A DNA stretch of 64,000 nucleotides from Janthinobacterium sp. J1-1 (GCF_030944405.1 NZ_CP132339.1:186001-250000); one strand, 5' to 3'; shown: positions 7,667-17,890, numbered from the stretch's first letter. Notes: generated from the sequence alone by a model not told the origin. Made by a program: numbers and translations.

Positions 7667-8992
7667 ATGAATCAGACGATGCTGCGGTGGCTCGGCGGCT
7701 GGATGGGCGGATTGCTGCTCGGTAGCACGGCAATGGCGGCGGCAGGCGAAGTGGGCAAGGTCAAACTCGACAATCAGCTGGCGGCCATCGTCGGCGACGT
7801 GCGCCAGCCCTTGGCCAGCCTGTCGGTGCTGGCGATACGCCGTGGCCAGCCTGTGTACCAGCAGCAATTCGGCGACCGTTATCTGCCGGCGCAAGGAGGG
7901 CAAAGCCTGCCCGTCACTGCGGACACCCTGTTTCGCATCGCCTCGGTCTCGAAAATGATGACCACGCTGGCACTGATGCGGCTGGTGGAACAGAATAAAT
8001 TACAGCTGGACCAGGACGTCGGCATCTACCTGGGCTTTTCCCTGCGCAACCCGTACTTTCCCACACAGGCGATTACCCTGCGCAGCCTGCTCAGCCATAC
8101 CTCGTCGCTGCGCGATGCGGCTGGCTATTCCTGGGGCGCCGAACGCAGCCTGCGCGATGTCTTTACGGCCGGCGGCGATGCCATGTGGGCGAACAACGCC
8201 GCACCGGGCCGCTATTTCAGCTACGCCAACCTGAACTGGGGCGTGATCGGCACGGTGATGGAAAAGGTCACGGGCGAACGCTTCGACCGCCTGATGCGGC
8301 GTTTGCTGCTGGCGCCGATGGGCTTGCGCGGCGGCTATAACCCGGCAGAATTCTCTCCGGGCGAACTGAACGACATGGCCACGCTGTACCGCAAGCGGCC
8401 AGCCGACAGCGAAACGTGGAACCCGGACGGCCCGTGGATCGCACAGGCCGATGATGTCCATGTACAGGCACCCGTACAGCCGGCCGGACTCGACAACTAT
8501 GTGATCGGCAGCAATGCCACACTCTTCAGCCCCACCGGCGGCCTGCGCATCTCGGCGGCGGACATGGGCAAGGTCATGCAGATGCTGCTGGCCGGCGGAC
8601 GCTATCGGGGCCAGCAACTATTGCAGCCGGCCAGCATCGCACTGATGTTTACAAAGCAATGGCAACTGGCGGCGGACGGCGGCAATGGCGACAGCGATCA
8701 AGGACTGTTCCGTGCCTGGGGCCTGGGTAACCAGCAGTTCGATGCGGATGGCGCACGCGGCAACGGGCTGGTGGCAGAGGCGCGCTTTTCCGCCGCCGGC
8801 CACCTCGGCGACGCCTATGGCTTGCGGTCCGCCTTCGTGCTCGACTTTGCCAACAGGAACGGCATGATTTACCTGATCGGCGGCACCGGCAGCGATCCGG
8901 ACCAGCAGCGCGGCCCGCATACCGCGCTGTCACGGCCGGAAGAGGCGGTGCTCGACGCGCTCTACCATGGCGCCATTGTCAATCTTGACTAA
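7667..8992 (+). CDS. Secreted serine hydrolase of the class C beta-lactamase / PBP-like fold
   Basis: 441 residues from ATG 7667, preceded by AAGGA; an in-frame upstream ATG at 7640 is less likely. The N-terminal ~25 residues form a signal peptide ending near AMAAAG. The beta-lactamase (PF00144) domain has SxxK at Ser93-Val-Ser-Lys96 and YxN at Tyr186-Ala-Asn188, plus the LLSHTSSL helix common to esterase-type members. The third motif is not a clean KTG. The family includes AmpC, D-aminopeptidases and esterases, so resistance should not be assumed. It lies divergently from the peptidoglycan-recycling operon, consistent with a wall-related substrate. Confidence 0.85.
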   Translation: MNQTMLRWLGGWMGGLLLGSTAMAAAGEVGKVKLDNQLAAIVGDVRQPLASLSVLAIRRGQPVYQQQFGDRYLPAQGGQSLPVTADTLFRIASVSKMMTTLALMRLVEQNKLQLDQDVGIYLGFSLRNPYFPTQAITLRSLLSHTSSLRDAAGYSWGAERSLRDVFTAGGDAMWANNAAPGRYFSYANLNWGVIGTVMEKVTGERFDRLMRRLLLAPMGLRGGYNPAEFSPGELNDMATLYRKRPADSETWNPDGPWIAQADDVHVQAPVQPAGLDNYVIGSNATLFSPTGGLRISAADMGKVMQMLLAGGRYRGQQLLQPASIALMFTKQWQLAADGGNGDSDQGLFRAWGLGNQQFDADGARGNGLVAEARFSAAGHLGDAYGLRSAFVLDFANRNGMIYLIGGTGSDPDQQRGPHTALSRPEEAVLDALYHGAIVNLD

Positions 8993-8995
8993 TGC

Positions 8996-9010
8996 GCACC
9001 AAATTAGTGC
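8996..9010. promoter_or_regulatory. NtrC-like dyad upstream of dadA
   Basis: GCACC-N5-AGTGC sits directly after the stop codon of the upstream gene and ~115 bp before dadA. The NtrC consensus is GCACC-N5-GGTGC; only one base differs. A second half-site TGCACC is at 9029-9034. A good sigma-54 -24/-12 element was not found (9045-9062 has TTGGCCCG but lacks the downstream GC), so regulation by nitrogen status is only a suggestion. Confidence 0.35.
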
Positions 9011-9123
9011 ATTCCTGTAAGTTATGGCTGCACCATGATGTTTCATTGGCCCGCCCCGTACGCACCCTCTAAGCTCTCACCGAATGCTCCCGTGCCATGG
9101 GAGTACCTACGCAGCGAGGCAGC

Positions 9124-10374
9124 ATGCAGCAACAACAAGTCATCATTATCGGTGGCGGCGTCGTCGGCCTGACGTCGGCCTGGTGGCTGGCCGAGGCCGG
9201 CTACAAAGTCACGGTGCTGGAACGCAACGCACAGGTCGGCACCGCCGCCAGCTACCGCAATGGCGGCCAGCTCAGCTATCGCTACGTGGCGCCGCTGGCG
9301 GACGCCGGTGTCCCCCTGAAAGCGCTGCAGTGGCTGCTGCAGAAAGATGGACCGCTGCGCTTCCGCCCGGAAGCGGACTGGCGCCAGTGGCGCTGGATGG
9401 CCAGTTTTTTGCGCAACTGCAATGCCGCCAGCAATGCCCGCACCACCGCCAAGCTGCTGGAACTGGGCGAACTGAGCCGCGCCGGCATGGCCCAGCTGGA
9501 ATGGGCGGTGCCGCCCGAAGCCTATGCCTGGCGCGATGCGGGCAAACTCATCGTCTACCGTTCACCCTCCATTTTCCAGCGCGCCGTAGCCCGCCCCGAA
9601 TCGGAAGAGGCGCGCCTGGTATTGACGCCGGAACAGGCCGTGCAGCGCGAGCCGGCCCTGGCGGCGCTGCAAAAGTCGCTCGCTGGCGCCATCTTTACCG
9701 AAGGCGAAGCGGTGGCCGACTGCCACGCGTTTTGCCTGGCGCTGGAAGCGCGGCTGCGGCAACACCCGAATTGCGCGCTGCTGCTCAAGGGCGAAGCCCA
9801 CAAATTGGTGCTGCGCAATGGCAAGGTGACGGGCGTCGAGACCAGCCTGGGCCTGCTGGACGCCGACCAGTACGTGCTGGCGGCCGGCATCCAGAGCCGC
9901 GACCTGGCCGCCACGGCCGGCATCTATCTGCCGCTGTACCCATTGAAAGGCTACAGCCTGACGGCGACCATCCGCGCGCAGGATCTGGCGCCCGCAATCA
10001 GCATCACGGACTTCGAGCGCAAGGTACTGTATGCGCGCATCGGAGGGGCGTTGCGCGTGGCGGCCATGGTCGACATGGTGGGCGCCGATACCAGCATCAC
10101 GCCAGCCCGCATTGCCGGCCTGAAGCGGCTGGCGCGCGAAGCGATGCCGCAGGCGGCCGACTACGAGTCGGCCACGGCCTGGGCCGGCTTGCGGCCGGCC
10201 ACGCCGAACAGCGCGCCGCTGGTCGGCGCCAGCAAATACCCGAACCTGTGGCTGAACGTGGGCCACGGCCCATTGGGCTTTACCTTTGCGGCCGGCACGG
10301 CGCGCATCCTGGCCGACCTGATGGCCGGCAAGGCGCCACCGTTTGCGCTGGACTTCCTGCAGCCCAAGGCCTAG
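9124..10374 (+). CDS. dadA: D-amino-acid dehydrogenase small subunit (FAD-dependent)
   Basis: 416 residues from ATG 9124 (MQQQQVIIIGGGVVGLTSAW); an upstream ATG at 9097 would add nine residues that look non-homologous. N-terminal FAD dinucleotide-binding GGGVVGLTSAWWLAEAG with the acidic end of strand 2 in VTVLERN, followed by the DAO-family substrate domain and the C-terminal FAD segment GHGPLGFTFAAGTARILADL. DadA oxidises D-amino acids such as D-alanine to 2-oxo acids at the inner membrane, passing electrons to quinone. Its place beside wall-recycling genes suits catabolism of D-Ala released from stem peptides (inference). No racemase gene is adjacent. Confidence 0.92.
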   Translation: MQQQQVIIIGGGVVGLTSAWWLAEAGYKVTVLERNAQVGTAASYRNGGQLSYRYVAPLADAGVPLKALQWLLQKDGPLRFRPEADWRQWRWMASFLRNCNAASNARTTAKLLELGELSRAGMAQLEWAVPPEAYAWRDAGKLIVYRSPSIFQRAVARPESEEARLVLTPEQAVQREPALAALQKSLAGAIFTEGEAVADCHAFCLALEARLRQHPNCALLLKGEAHKLVLRNGKVTGVETSLGLLDADQYVLAAGIQSRDLAATAGIYLPLYPLKGYSLTATIRAQDLAPAISITDFERKVLYARIGGALRVAAMVDMVGADTSITPARIAGLKRLAREAMPQAADYESATAWAGLRPATPNSAPLVGASKYPNLWLNVGHGPLGFTFAAGTARILADLMAGKAPPFALDFLQPKA

Positions 10375-10446
10375 TGCCGAAGCGCAGCACGCGCCTTTCC
10401 CTTATGGCGGATAATTGCGGAACTTTCCGCTCTTGCCGCCTATCGC

Positions 10447-10893
10447 ATGTCCAACTCGTCTCTTCCCACCGCCTGCCCCTGCGGCGGCGGCGCCTATGCC
10501 ACTTGCTGCGGCCCGTATATTGCGGGCAGCGCCTTGCCGCCCACGGCCGAAACATTGATGCGCTCGCGCTACACGGCATTTACCCTGCGCGACGAGCCAT
10601 ATTTGCGCGCCACCTGGCATGCCAGCACCTGCCCGAGCGATGCTTTATTCGCCGAAGAAGAAAAAGTCCAGTGGCTGGGACTTGAGGTAAAATCTGCTTT
10701 ACGTTTACGTCAACGTAAAGCAGAATCTGCCGATCAGGCCGAAGAGATCCACCGCGATACCGTCGAATTCGTGGCCCGCTACAAGGTCAAGGGCCGCGCC
10801 CACCGCCTGCATGAAGTGAGCCGCTTCGTGCGCGAAGCGGACACTGGCGGCACCGTGCGCTGGTTGTATCTCGACGGCAGTTTTCCCGAATAG
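10447..10893 (+). CDS. YchJ-family (UPF0225) protein with SEC-C zinc motif
   Basis: 148 residues. The N-terminal zinc ribbon CPCGGGAYATCCGPYI is the SEC-C-like knuckle, followed by the conserved ALPPTAETLMRSRYTAF and a C-terminal NTF2-like fold (TVEFVARYKVKGRAHRLHE, SRFVRE). The biochemical function of the family is not known. Residues ~83-104, between the LGLEVK strand and TVEFVARY, are longer and more charged than expected, and are encoded by a perfect palindrome (see the repeat at 10693-10724), suggesting an in-frame insertion. Confidence 0.85.
   Translation: MSNSSLPTACPCGGGAYATCCGPYIAGSALPPTAETLMRSRYTAFTLRDEPYLRATWHASTCPSDALFAEEEKVQWLGLEVKSALRLRQRKAESADQAEEIHRDTVEFVARYKVKGRAHRLHEVSRFVREADTGGTVRWLYLDGSFPE
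10693..10724. repeat. Perfect 13-bp inverted repeat inside the ychJ-like coding sequence
   Basis: Arms TCTGCTTTACGTT (10693-10705) and AACGTAAAGCAGA (10712-10724) are exact reverse complements around a 6-nt spacer. The repeat encodes SALRLRQRKAE in frame, in a loop between two conserved strands of the YchJ fold, and is more A+T-rich than the flanking gene. It resembles a small palindromic element tolerated within a protein. Whether copies exist elsewhere in the genome cannot be seen here. Confidence 0.8.
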
Positions 10894-10933
10894 CGCGACC
10901 CGAGAGACCGGGCGATAATAAAAAGGAACAGCA

Positions 10934-12556
10934 ATGCCGCACATCGAAAGCAAACTCAATCCGCGCAGCGACGATTTCAAGGCCAATGTGGCCGCCATGC
11001 AGGCCATCGTCGACGATTTGCGCGACAAGGTAGAGCGCATCGCGGCCGGTGGCGGGGAAGCCGCTGCCGCCAAGCACCTGGCGCGCGGCAAACTGCTGCC
11101 GCGCGACCGCGTGCAGATGTTGCTCGATCCCGGCACGCCCTTCCTCGAGTTTTCCCAGATGGCGGCCTACGCCATGTACCAGGACGCCAATGGCGTCGAT
11201 GCGGCGCCCGCCGCCGGCATCATCACCGGCATTGGCCGGGTCTCGGGCCAGGAATGCGTGATCGTCTGCAATGACGCCACCGTCAAGGGCGGCACCTATT
11301 ACCCGATGACGGTGAAAAAACATCTGCGCGCCCAGGAAATCGCCGACCAGAACAACCTGCCCTGCATCTATCTGGTCGACTCGGGCGGCGCCAACCTGCC
11401 GAACCAGGACGACGTGTTCCCCGACCGCGACCATTTCGGCCGCATCTTCTACAACCAGGCCAACCTGTCGGCCAAGGGCATCCCGCAGATCGCCGTGGTG
11501 ATGGGCTCTTGCACGGCCGGCGGCGCCTATGTGCCGGCCATGAGCGACGAATCGATCATCGTCAAGGAGCAGGGCACGATTTTCCTCGGCGGCCCGCCGC
11601 TGGTGAAAGCGGCCACCGGCGAAGTGGTGACGGCCGAAGACCTGGGCGGCGGCGACGTGCATACGCGCTTGTCCGGCGTGGTCGACCACCTGGCGCAGAA
11701 CGATCTGCATGCGCTGTCGCTGGCGCGCACCATCGTCTCCAACCTGAACCGCAAGAAATCGCAGCAGATGGCGCTGCGCGAGTCGATCGAGCCGCACTAT
11801 CCGCCGCAGGAACTGTATGGCGTGATTCCCGTCGATACGCGCAAGCCCTTCGATGTACGCGAAGTGATCGCCCGCATCGTCGACGCCAGCGCTTTTGACG
11901 AATTCAAGGCCCGCTACGGCACCACGCTGATCTGCGGTTTTGCGCATATCCATGGCATCCAGGTCGGCATCATCGCCAACAACGGCATCCTGTTTTCCGA
12001 GTCGGCGCTGAAGGGCACGCACTTCATCGAGCTGTGCTGCCAGCGCAAGATTCCGCTGGTGTTTTTGCAAAATATCACCGGCTTCATGGTCGGGCGCAAA
12101 TACGAAAACGAGGGCATCGCCCGCAATGGCGCCAAGATGGTGACCGCCGTGGCGACCGCCGCCGTGCCGAAGTTCACGGTGATTATCGGCGGCAGTTTTG
12201 GCGCCGGCAATTACGGCATGTGCGGCCGCGCATTCTCGCCGCGCTTCCTGTGGATGTGGCCCAATGCGCGCATTTCCGTGATGGGCGGCGACCAGGCCGC
12301 GTCGGTGCTGGCAACCGTCAAGCGCGACGGCATCGAGGGCAAGGGCGGCGCCTGGAGCGCGGACGAGGAAGCGGCCTTCAAGCAGCCGATCAAGGATCAA
12401 TACGAACACCAGGGCCACCCCTACTACGCCACCGCGCGCCTGTGGGACGATGGCGTGATCGACCCGGCCGACACCCGCATGGTGCTGGGCCTGGGCCTGT
12501 CGGCCGCGCTCAACGCAGAGATACCCGAGACGAAGTTCGGCGTATTCCGGATGTAA
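10934..12556 (+). CDS. liuB: Methylcrotonoyl-CoA carboxylase, carboxyltransferase (beta) subunit
   Basis: 540 residues, the usual length for MCC-beta. Carboxyltransferase domains: N-half with [19 protein letters not shown] and [17 protein letters not shown]-half with [14 protein letters not shown] and [16 protein letters not shown]. These oxyanion-hole segments and the overall match distinguish it from propionyl-CoA carboxylase. It transfers CO2 from carboxybiotin to 3-methylcrotonyl-CoA in leucine degradation. The biotin-carrying alpha subunit is encoded 5 kb downstream (17891-19903), with liuC and four bio genes between. An isovaleryl-CoA dehydrogenase (liuA), usually first in such clusters, is absent from the window. 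Confidence 0.95.
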   Translation: MPHIESKLNPRSDDFKANVAAMQAIVDDLRDKVERIAAGGGEAAAAKHLARGKLLPRDRVQMLLDPGTPFLEFSQMAAYAMYQDANGVDAAPAAGIITGIGRVSGQECVIVCNDATVKGGTYYPMTVKKHLRAQEIADQNNLPCIYLVDSGGANLPNQDDVFPDRDHFGRIFYNQANLSAKGIPQIAVVMGSCTAGGAYVPAMSDESIIVKEQGTIFLGGPPLVKAATGEVVTAEDLGGGDVHTRLSGVVDHLAQNDLHALSLARTIVSNLNRKKSQQMALRESIEPHYPPQELYGVIPVDTRKPFDVREVIARIVDASAFDEFKARYGTTLICGFAHIHGIQVGIIANNGILFSESALKGTHFIELCCQRKIPLVFLQNITGFMVGRKYENEGIARNGAKMVTAVATAAVPKFTVIIGGSFGAGNYGMCGRAFSPRFLWMWPNARISVMGGDQAASVLATVKRDGIEGKGGAWSADEEAAFKQPIKDQYEHQGHPYYATARLWDDGVIDPADTRMVLGLGLSAALNAEIPETKFGVFRM

Positions 12557-12568
12557 GGGAGAACAACC

Positions 12569-13357
12569 ATGGAATTTGAAACCCTGAAACTGGTCATCGA
12601 AGGCAATGTCGCCACCGTGACCCTGAACCGCCCCGACGTGCGCAACGCCTTCAACGAGACGACGATCGCCGAACTGGCGCGCGCCTTCGAGGGCCTGGGC
12701 CGCAGCGACATGGTGCGCGCCATCGTGCTGGCCGCGAATGGACCCGCGTTTTGCGCCGGCGCGGACCTGCACTGGATGAAGAAGATGGCCGGCTACACGC
12801 ATGCCGAAAACCAGGCCGACGCGCTGCAGCTGGCGCAGATGCTGCGCACGATTTACGAGTGCCCGAAACCGGTGGTGGCCAAGGTCCAGGGCGACTGTTA
12901 TGCCGGCGGCATGGGCCTGGTGGCCGCATGCGATATCATCCTGTCTGCGGAAGACGTGCAATTCTGCCTGAGCGAAGTGCGGCTGGGCTTGATCCCGGCC
13001 ACCATTTCACCGTATGTCATCAAGGCCATGGGCGAACAGGCGGCGCGCCGCTACTTTATCTCCGCCGAGCGATTCTCCGCCCACGAAGCGCTGCGCATCG
13101 GCTTTGCCCACGAGGTAGTCGCTGCCGATGCGCTCGATGCGAAAACCGCCGAGGTGCTGAAAGCACTGACCGGCAACAGCCCGCACGCGGTGGCGCAAGC
13201 GAAAACGCTGGTGCGCGAGATCGCCGGCCAGCCGGTGACCGACGCGCTGCTGCTGGACACCGCCGAACGCATCGCGCAGATCCGCGCCTCGGAACAGGGG
13301 CGCGAAGGCGTGCAATCATTCCTGGACAAGCGCAAGCCGGGTTGGCTCATGGGCTAG
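12569..13357 (+). CDS. liuC: Methylglutaconyl-CoA hydratase (enoyl-CoA hydratase family)
   Basis: 262 residues, crotonase fold. Oxyanion-hole segments AANGPAFCAGADLHWMKKM and GDCYAGGMGLVAACD are present, with a catalytic acidic residue in FCLSEVRLGLIPATI. The ADLHWMKKM segment is typical of LiuC/AUH-type hydratases that convert 3-methylglutaconyl-CoA to HMG-CoA, the step between the LiuB/LiuD carboxylase and LiuE lyase. It starts 12 bp after liuB with a GGGAG ribosome-binding site, so co-transcription is expected. Confidence 0.92.
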   Translation: MEFETLKLVIEGNVATVTLNRPDVRNAFNETTIAELARAFEGLGRSDMVRAIVLAANGPAFCAGADLHWMKKMAGYTHAENQADALQLAQMLRTIYECPKPVVAKVQGDCYAGGMGLVAACDIILSAEDVQFCLSEVRLGLIPATISPYVIKAMGEQAARRYFISAERFSAHEALRIGFAHEVVAADALDAKTAEVLKALTGNSPHAVAQAKTLVREIAGQPVTDALLLDTAERIAQIRASEQGREGVQSFLDKRKPGWLMG

Positions 13358-13388
13358 CGCATGGACTAAGAAAATCATTGGAGCAGTT

Positions 13389-14717
13389 TTGAAATCAGAA
13401 AAACAATCGGCATGGGTTGAGCGCAGCCTGCGCAGCGTGTGGCATCCGTGCACGCAGATGCAGCACCATGAAAGTGTGCCACTCATTCCCGTCAGCCATG
13501 GCCGCGGCGCCTGGCTGTACGACCACGACGGCCGGCGCTACCTGGACGCCATCAGCTCCTGGTGGGTGAACCTGTTCGGCCATGCCAACCCGCGCATCAA
13601 CGCGGAACTGAAGGATCAATTGGACCGGCTGGAACACGCCATGCTGGCCGGTTTTACCCACGAGCCGGTGATCGAGCTGTCGGAAAAACTGTCGGCATTG
13701 ACCCACGGCGTGCTCGGTCACAGCTTCTATGCGTCCGATGGCGCCTCGGCCGTGGAAATCGCGCTGAAAATGAGTTTTCATGCCTGGCGCAACAGCGGCA
13801 AGAGTGACAAGCAGGAATTCGTCTGTTTAAAAGGCAGCTACCACGGCGAGACCATCGGCGCGCTGGCCGTCACCGATGTGGCCCTGTTCAAGGATGCCTA
13901 CGGCCCGCTGCTGCGCGCCACGCAGACGGTCATGTCGCCGGACTTCCGCCAGGCAGGCGAGGGCGAAACCGCCGCAGATGTGGCGCGCCGCGCGGCGGCC
14001 GAAGTGGAAAGCCTGTTCCAGCAAAAGGCCGACAAGATCGCCGCCATCATCATCGAACCGCTGGTGCAGTGCGCGACCGGCATGGCGATGCACGATCCGC
14101 TGTACCTGTCGCTGGTGCGTGAGTTGTGCGACCGCCATCAGGTACACCTGATCCTCGACGAAATCGCCGTCGGCTGCGGCCGTACCGGTACCTTCTTCGC
14201 CTGCGAACAGGCGGCCATCTGGCCCGATTTCGTGTGCCTGTCGAAAGGCATCAGCGGCGGTTATCTGCCCCTGTCGCTGGTAATGACGCGCGAAGAGATC
14301 TACCAGGCCTTCTACAGCACCGACGTGCGCCGCGGCTTTCTGCATTCGCATTCGTACACTGGCAATCCGCTGGCCTGCCGCGCCGCGCTGGCGACCCTGG
14401 CCATCTTCGAGGAAGACGATGTGCTGGCCACCAACCGCATGCGCGCCGACAAGATCACGCAGGCACTCATGCCGCTGGCCCAGCATGGCAAGGTAAAACA
14501 CTTCCGGCAGCAGGGCATGATCTGGGCCTTCGATGCGGTGGACGCCACGCCTGATTTTTCACGCCGCTTTTTCAGCACCGCGCTCGAACATGAACTCCTG
14601 ATGCGCCCGATCGGCTCCACCGTCTACCTGATGCCGCCGTATATCCTCGACGACGAACAGATCGCCGGCCTGGGCACGCAGATGCTGGCCGTGTTCAATC
14701 ACGTGATGGGAGCGTGA
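13389..14717 (+). CDS. bioA: Adenosylmethionine-8-amino-7-oxononanoate aminotransferase
   Basis: 442 residues starting at TTG 13389 with GGAG 7 nt upstream; no in-frame ATG fits the conserved N-terminus ([13 protein letters not shown], a BioA hallmark). Class III PLP-dependent fold: [49 protein letters not shown], and PLP lysine in [12 protein letters not shown]. It makes 7,8-diaminopelargonate from KAPA using SAM as amino donor. It lies 31 bp after liuC and is followed at once by bioF (1-nt gap). Confidence 0.96.
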   Translation: MKSEKQSAWVERSLRSVWHPCTQMQHHESVPLIPVSHGRGAWLYDHDGRRYLDAISSWWVNLFGHANPRINAELKDQLDRLEHAMLAGFTHEPVIELSEKLSALTHGVLGHSFYASDGASAVEIALKMSFHAWRNSGKSDKQEFVCLKGSYHGETIGALAVTDVALFKDAYGPLLRATQTVMSPDFRQAGEGETAADVARRAAAEVESLFQQKADKIAAIIIEPLVQCATGMAMHDPLYLSLVRELCDRHQVHLILDEIAVGCGRTGTFFACEQAAIWPDFVCLSKGISGGYLPLSLVMTREEIYQAFYSTDVRRGFLHSHSYTGNPLACRAALATLAIFEEDDVLATNRMRADKITQALMPLAQHGKVKHFRQQGMIWAFDAVDATPDFSRRFFSTALEHELLMRPIGSTVYLMPPYILDDEQIAGLGTQMLAVFNHVMGA

Positions 14718-14718
14718 C

Positions 14719-15915
14719 ATGGAACTGATCACGCGACTGCAGCAGCAGTTAAGCACACTGGAAGAACGCAGCCTGATACGCCGGCGCCGCACGGTCGAGA
14801 CCCCCTGCGCGCCGCGCATCACGGTCGATGGCCGCGAGATGCTGGCCTTTTGCAGCAATGATTACCTGGGCCTGGCCTCGCATCCGCGCATCGTGGATGC
14901 GCTCAAGGACGGCGCCGACCGGTATGGCGCCGGCAGCGGCGCGTCGCACCTGATCAGCGGCCACAGCCGTGCCCATGCGCTGCTGGAAGAGCGGCTGGCC
15001 GAGTTTGTCGGCGCCAACCTGGAAAGCCCTCGCGCGCTGTATTTCTGCACCGGCTATATGGCCAACCTGGCCGTGTTGACCGGCCTGGCGGTGGGCGACA
15101 AGGATACCGAGATTTTTTCCGAAGCGCTCAATCACGCTTCGCTGATCGACGGGACGCGCCTGGCGCGCGTGGCCACACGCGTCTATCCGCATGCCGATCT
15201 CGATGCGCTGAAGGCTTTGCTGGCCGCCAGCCAGGCGGCCACAAAAATCGTCGTCACCGACAGCGTCTTCAGCATGGACGGCGACATGGCGCCCTTGCCC
15301 GCGCTGCTGGCCCTGTGCGAGCAATACGGCGCCTGGCTGGTGGTCGACGATGCGCACGGCTTCGGCGCGCTGGGCGACAACGGCCGCGGCGCGCTCGAAC
15401 ATTTTGACCTGCATTCGCCCAACCTGGTGTATGTGGGCACGCTGGGCAAGTCGGCCGGCGTCGGCGGCGCTTTCGTGGCCGCGCATGAAGCCGTGATCGA
15501 AACGCTGATCCAGAAGGCGCGCCCGTATATCTTTACCACCGCCGCACCGCCCGCGATGGCCCATGCGCTGCTGGCCAGTCTGGACATCATCGCCGGCGAA
15601 GAAGGCCGGCAGCGCCGCGCGCACCTGGCCGCGCTGGTGGCACAATGGAATGCCGGCCTGCAATTGCGCCACTGGCAGCCGCTGGCGTCCAGCACCGCGA
15701 TCCAGCCCGTGATCATCGGCGAGAATGCCGCAATGATGGACATCGCGGCCAGCCTGTATGCGCAGGGCCTGTGGGTGGGTGCGATCCGTCCACCGACCGT
15801 ACCACTCGGCACGGCGCGCCTGCGCGTCACGCTGTCGGCCGGCCACACGGAGCAGGAAGTGGCACTCTTGATCAATGCAGTGAATAACCTGGAAAGGACG
15901 CGCCATGAGTCTTGA
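14719..15915 (+). CDS. bioF: 8-amino-7-oxononanoate synthase
   Basis: 398 residues of the alpha-oxoamine synthase family. Visible signatures: [58 protein letters not shown], and the PLP lysine segment [16 protein letters not shown]. It condenses pimeloyl-ACP/CoA with L-alanine to KAPA, the step before BioA. It starts one base after the bioA stop and its 3' end overlaps bioD by 11 bp, so translation is probably coupled. Confidence 0.96.
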   Translation: MELITRLQQQLSTLEERSLIRRRRTVETPCAPRITVDGREMLAFCSNDYLGLASHPRIVDALKDGADRYGAGSGASHLISGHSRAHALLEERLAEFVGANLESPRALYFCTGYMANLAVLTGLAVGDKDTEIFSEALNHASLIDGTRLARVATRVYPHADLDALKALLAASQAATKIVVTDSVFSMDGDMAPLPALLALCEQYGAWLVVDDAHGFGALGDNGRGALEHFDLHSPNLVYVGTLGKSAGVGGAFVAAHEAVIETLIQKARPYIFTTAAPPAMAHALLASLDIIAGEEGRQRRAHLAALVAQWNAGLQLRHWQPLASSTAIQPVIIGENAAMMDIAASLYAQGLWVGAIRPPTVPLGTARLRVTLSAGHTEQEVALLINAVNNLERTRHES

Positions 15916-16714
15916 TGATCCCATCGTCATCGGTACGGCCGAAGTCAATGAACTGGAACCGGTGCTGGAAACAGCCCTGGAACCGGCACCCGTGGCAGCC
16001 AGCCTGCCATCGCGCTTTGCCTGTTTTGTCACCGGCACCGACACGGAAATCGGCAAGACGCTGACGTCTTCGGCGCTGCTGCACGCGCTGGTGCAACGGG
16101 GCGTGCGCGCCTGCGGCATGAAGCCGGTGGCGGCCGGCGCGGAGCTGCGCGATGGCGAGCTGCATAATGAAGACGCCGACAGCTTGAAGGCGGCCGGCAA
16201 CGTCACGCTGCTGCGCAATCTGACCACGCCCTACATGTTCAGGGAACCGGCCGCGCCGCATATCGCCGCCGCGCTCGAAGGCGTCACCATTGAATCGGTG
16301 CCGATCCTGGCCGCCTACCTGGAAGTGGCGGCCGCCTCGGATGCGGTGGTGGTCGAGGGCGTGGGCGGCTTTCGCGTGCCCTTGTCTGCCACTTTTGACA
16401 CGGCCGACCTGGCGCAGCAGCTGGACCTGCCGGTGATCCTGGTGGTCGGCATGCGCCTCGGCTGCATCAACCAGGCCTTGCTGACGCTCGAAGCGATCGA
16501 AGCGCGCGGCTTGACCGTGATCGGCTGGGTCGCCAATACGCTCGAAGTGGAAATGCGCTTTATCGACGAAAATATCGATGCGCTGATCGAGCGCATCCCG
16601 GCGCCGCTGCTGGGCAAGGTGCCGCGCATGGCGCAGGCGAGCGCCGCGGAAGCGGCGTCGTATCTCGATTTTACCGGCCTGCCGAACTGGCCGGCGCAAC
16701 ACCCCAACAATTGA
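15905..16714 (+). CDS. bioD: Dethiobiotin synthetase
   Basis: 269 residues; the P-loop-like [19 protein letters not shown] begins near residue 40, so about 35 residues of acidic, low-homology N-terminal extension precede the conserved core (typical BioD is ~225-240). A later start was not preferred because no ATG with a ribosome-binding site lies just before the core, and ATG 15905 overlaps bioF in the usual coupled manner. Other signatures: [39 protein letters not shown]. It closes the ureido ring with ATP and CO2. Confidence 0.93.
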   Translation: MSLDDPIVIGTAEVNELEPVLETALEPAPVAASLPSRFACFVTGTDTEIGKTLTSSALLHALVQRGVRACGMKPVAAGAELRDGELHNEDADSLKAAGNVTLLRNLTTPYMFREPAAPHIAAALEGVTIESVPILAAYLEVAAASDAVVVEGVGGFRVPLSATFDTADLAQQLDLPVILVVGMRLGCINQALLTLEAIEARGLTVIGWVANTLEVEMRFIDENIDALIERIPAPLLGKVPRMAQASAAEAASYLDFTGLPNWPAQHPNN

Positions 16715-16739
16715 AGCAACTGAAAACCAAGGAATCACG

Positions 16740-17786
16740 ATGTCATTCATCCAAGAAGCAGCAAAAACCGTCGAACTGCACCGCCCGACTGCGCGCATTA
16801 CCGTGCCGGAAGCGGCCACCTGGCCCGTCGCCGACGTGCTGGCCCTGTTCGACCTGCCGTTCAACGACCTGATGTTCAAGGCCCAGCAAACCCACCGCGT
16901 CAACTTCCCGGACGGCGACGTGGAACTGGCGACCCTGTTGTCGATCAAGACCGGCGGCTGCGAGGAAGACTGCGGCTACTGCCCGCAGGCGGCCCGCTAC
17001 GACACGGGCGTGGAAGCGAAAAAAATCCTCGATATCGACACCGTACTGGACGCCGCGCGCCAGGCCAAGGCCAATGGCGCCACGCGTTTTTGCATGGGCG
17101 CCGCCTGGCGCGGCCCGAAGGATCGCGACATGGAAAAGGTCGAGGAAATGGTCAGCAAGGTCAAGGCCCTGGGCCTGGAAACCTGCGCCACCCTGGGCAT
17201 GCTGGAAGAAGGCCAGGCCGACCGCCTGAAAAACGCCGGCCTCGATTTCTACAACCATAACCTGGACACCGCGCCCGAGTTCTACGACAACGTGATCTCG
17301 ACCCGCGAATACCAGGACCGCCTGGACACCCTGGGCCGCGTGCGCGAAGCGGGCCTGAAAGTATGCTGCGGCGGCATCGTCGGCATGGGCGAGACGCGCC
17401 TGCAGCGCGCCGGCCTGATCGCCCAGCTGGCCAACCTGAATCCGTATCCGGAATCGGTGCCCGTCAACCACCTGGTGCAGGTGGAAGGCACGCCGTTGTT
17501 TGGCCTGGAAGCGCTGGACCCGTTCGAATTCGTGCGCACCATCGCGGTGGCCCGCATCACCATGCCGAAAGCGCGCGTGCGCCTGTCGGCCGGCCGCCGC
17601 CAGATGGGCGAAGCCGTGCAAGCCATGTGCTTCCTGGCCGGCGCCAATTCGATCTTCTACGGCGACAAGCTGCTCACCACCGACAACCCGGAAGCGGAAG
17701 ACGACCGCACGCTGCTCAATAAACTGGGCCTGCAGACGCGCGGTGCGATGCTCGAATCGGTGCAGAAAGAGAAGTGCGGCTGCTGA
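16740..17786 (+). CDS. bioB: Biotin synthase (radical SAM)
   Basis: 348 residues. The radical-SAM cluster motif CxxxCxxC is in [16 protein letters not shown]. Further BioB signatures: [57 protein letters not shown], and [11 protein letters not shown], which holds the [2Fe-2S]-ligating Arg. It inserts sulphur into dethiobiotin. It ends the bioAFDB set embedded in the leucine-catabolism cluster. The 104-bp gap before liuD contains a perfect 12-bp inverted repeat. Confidence 0.97.
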   Translation: MSFIQEAAKTVELHRPTARITVPEAATWPVADVLALFDLPFNDLMFKAQQTHRVNFPDGDVELATLLSIKTGGCEEDCGYCPQAARYDTGVEAKKILDIDTVLDAARQAKANGATRFCMGAAWRGPKDRDMEKVEEMVSKVKALGLETCATLGMLEEGQADRLKNAGLDFYNHNLDTAPEFYDNVISTREYQDRLDTLGRVREAGLKVCCGGIVGMGETRLQRAGLIAQLANLNPYPESVPVNHLVQVEGTPLFGLEALDPFEFVRTIAVARITMPKARVRLSAGRRQMGEAVQAMCFLAGANSIFYGDKLLTTDNPEAEDDRTLLNKLGLQTRGAMLESVQKEKCGC

Positions 17787-17821
17787 TACAGCAATAGCAG
17801 CAGGTTTCACAAAAGAAGGCT

Positions 17822-17848
17822 GGGGTCAGACCCACCGGGTCTGACCCC
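17822..17848. repeat. 12-bp perfect inverted repeat between bioB and liuD
   Basis: Arms GGGGTCAGACCC (17822-17833) and GGGTCTGACCCC (17837-17848) flank ACC. An A-rich run follows rather than T's, so it does not read as an intrinsic terminator for the plus strand. The sequence looks like a dispersed intergenic repeat (I recall similar GGGGTCAGACCC palindromes in Oxalobacteraceae genomes, but cannot verify this here). It may instead stabilise mRNA ends. Confidence 0.75.
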
Positions 17849-17890
17849 GAATAAAAAAACTTCCAGCCACGAGCTGCAAAGAGAGAGACC

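Noticed and set aside
7447..7668. 73-codon minus-strand frame between gntR and the beta-lactamase-fold gene
   Set aside because: No homology that I recognise, and it covers the A+T-rich divergent promoter region.
9045..9062. Sigma-54 promoter upstream of dadA
   Set aside because: TTGGCCCG fits the -24 side but the -12 GC dinucleotide is missing at the right spacing.
10787..12961. 724-codon minus-strand frame opposite liuB
   Set aside because: His/Gln/Arg-rich shadow of a high-GC gene; liuB and liuC have unambiguous domains on the other strand.
17822..17848. Palindrome as an intrinsic terminator for the bio genes
   Set aside because: No T-tract follows on the plus strand; A's follow instead.
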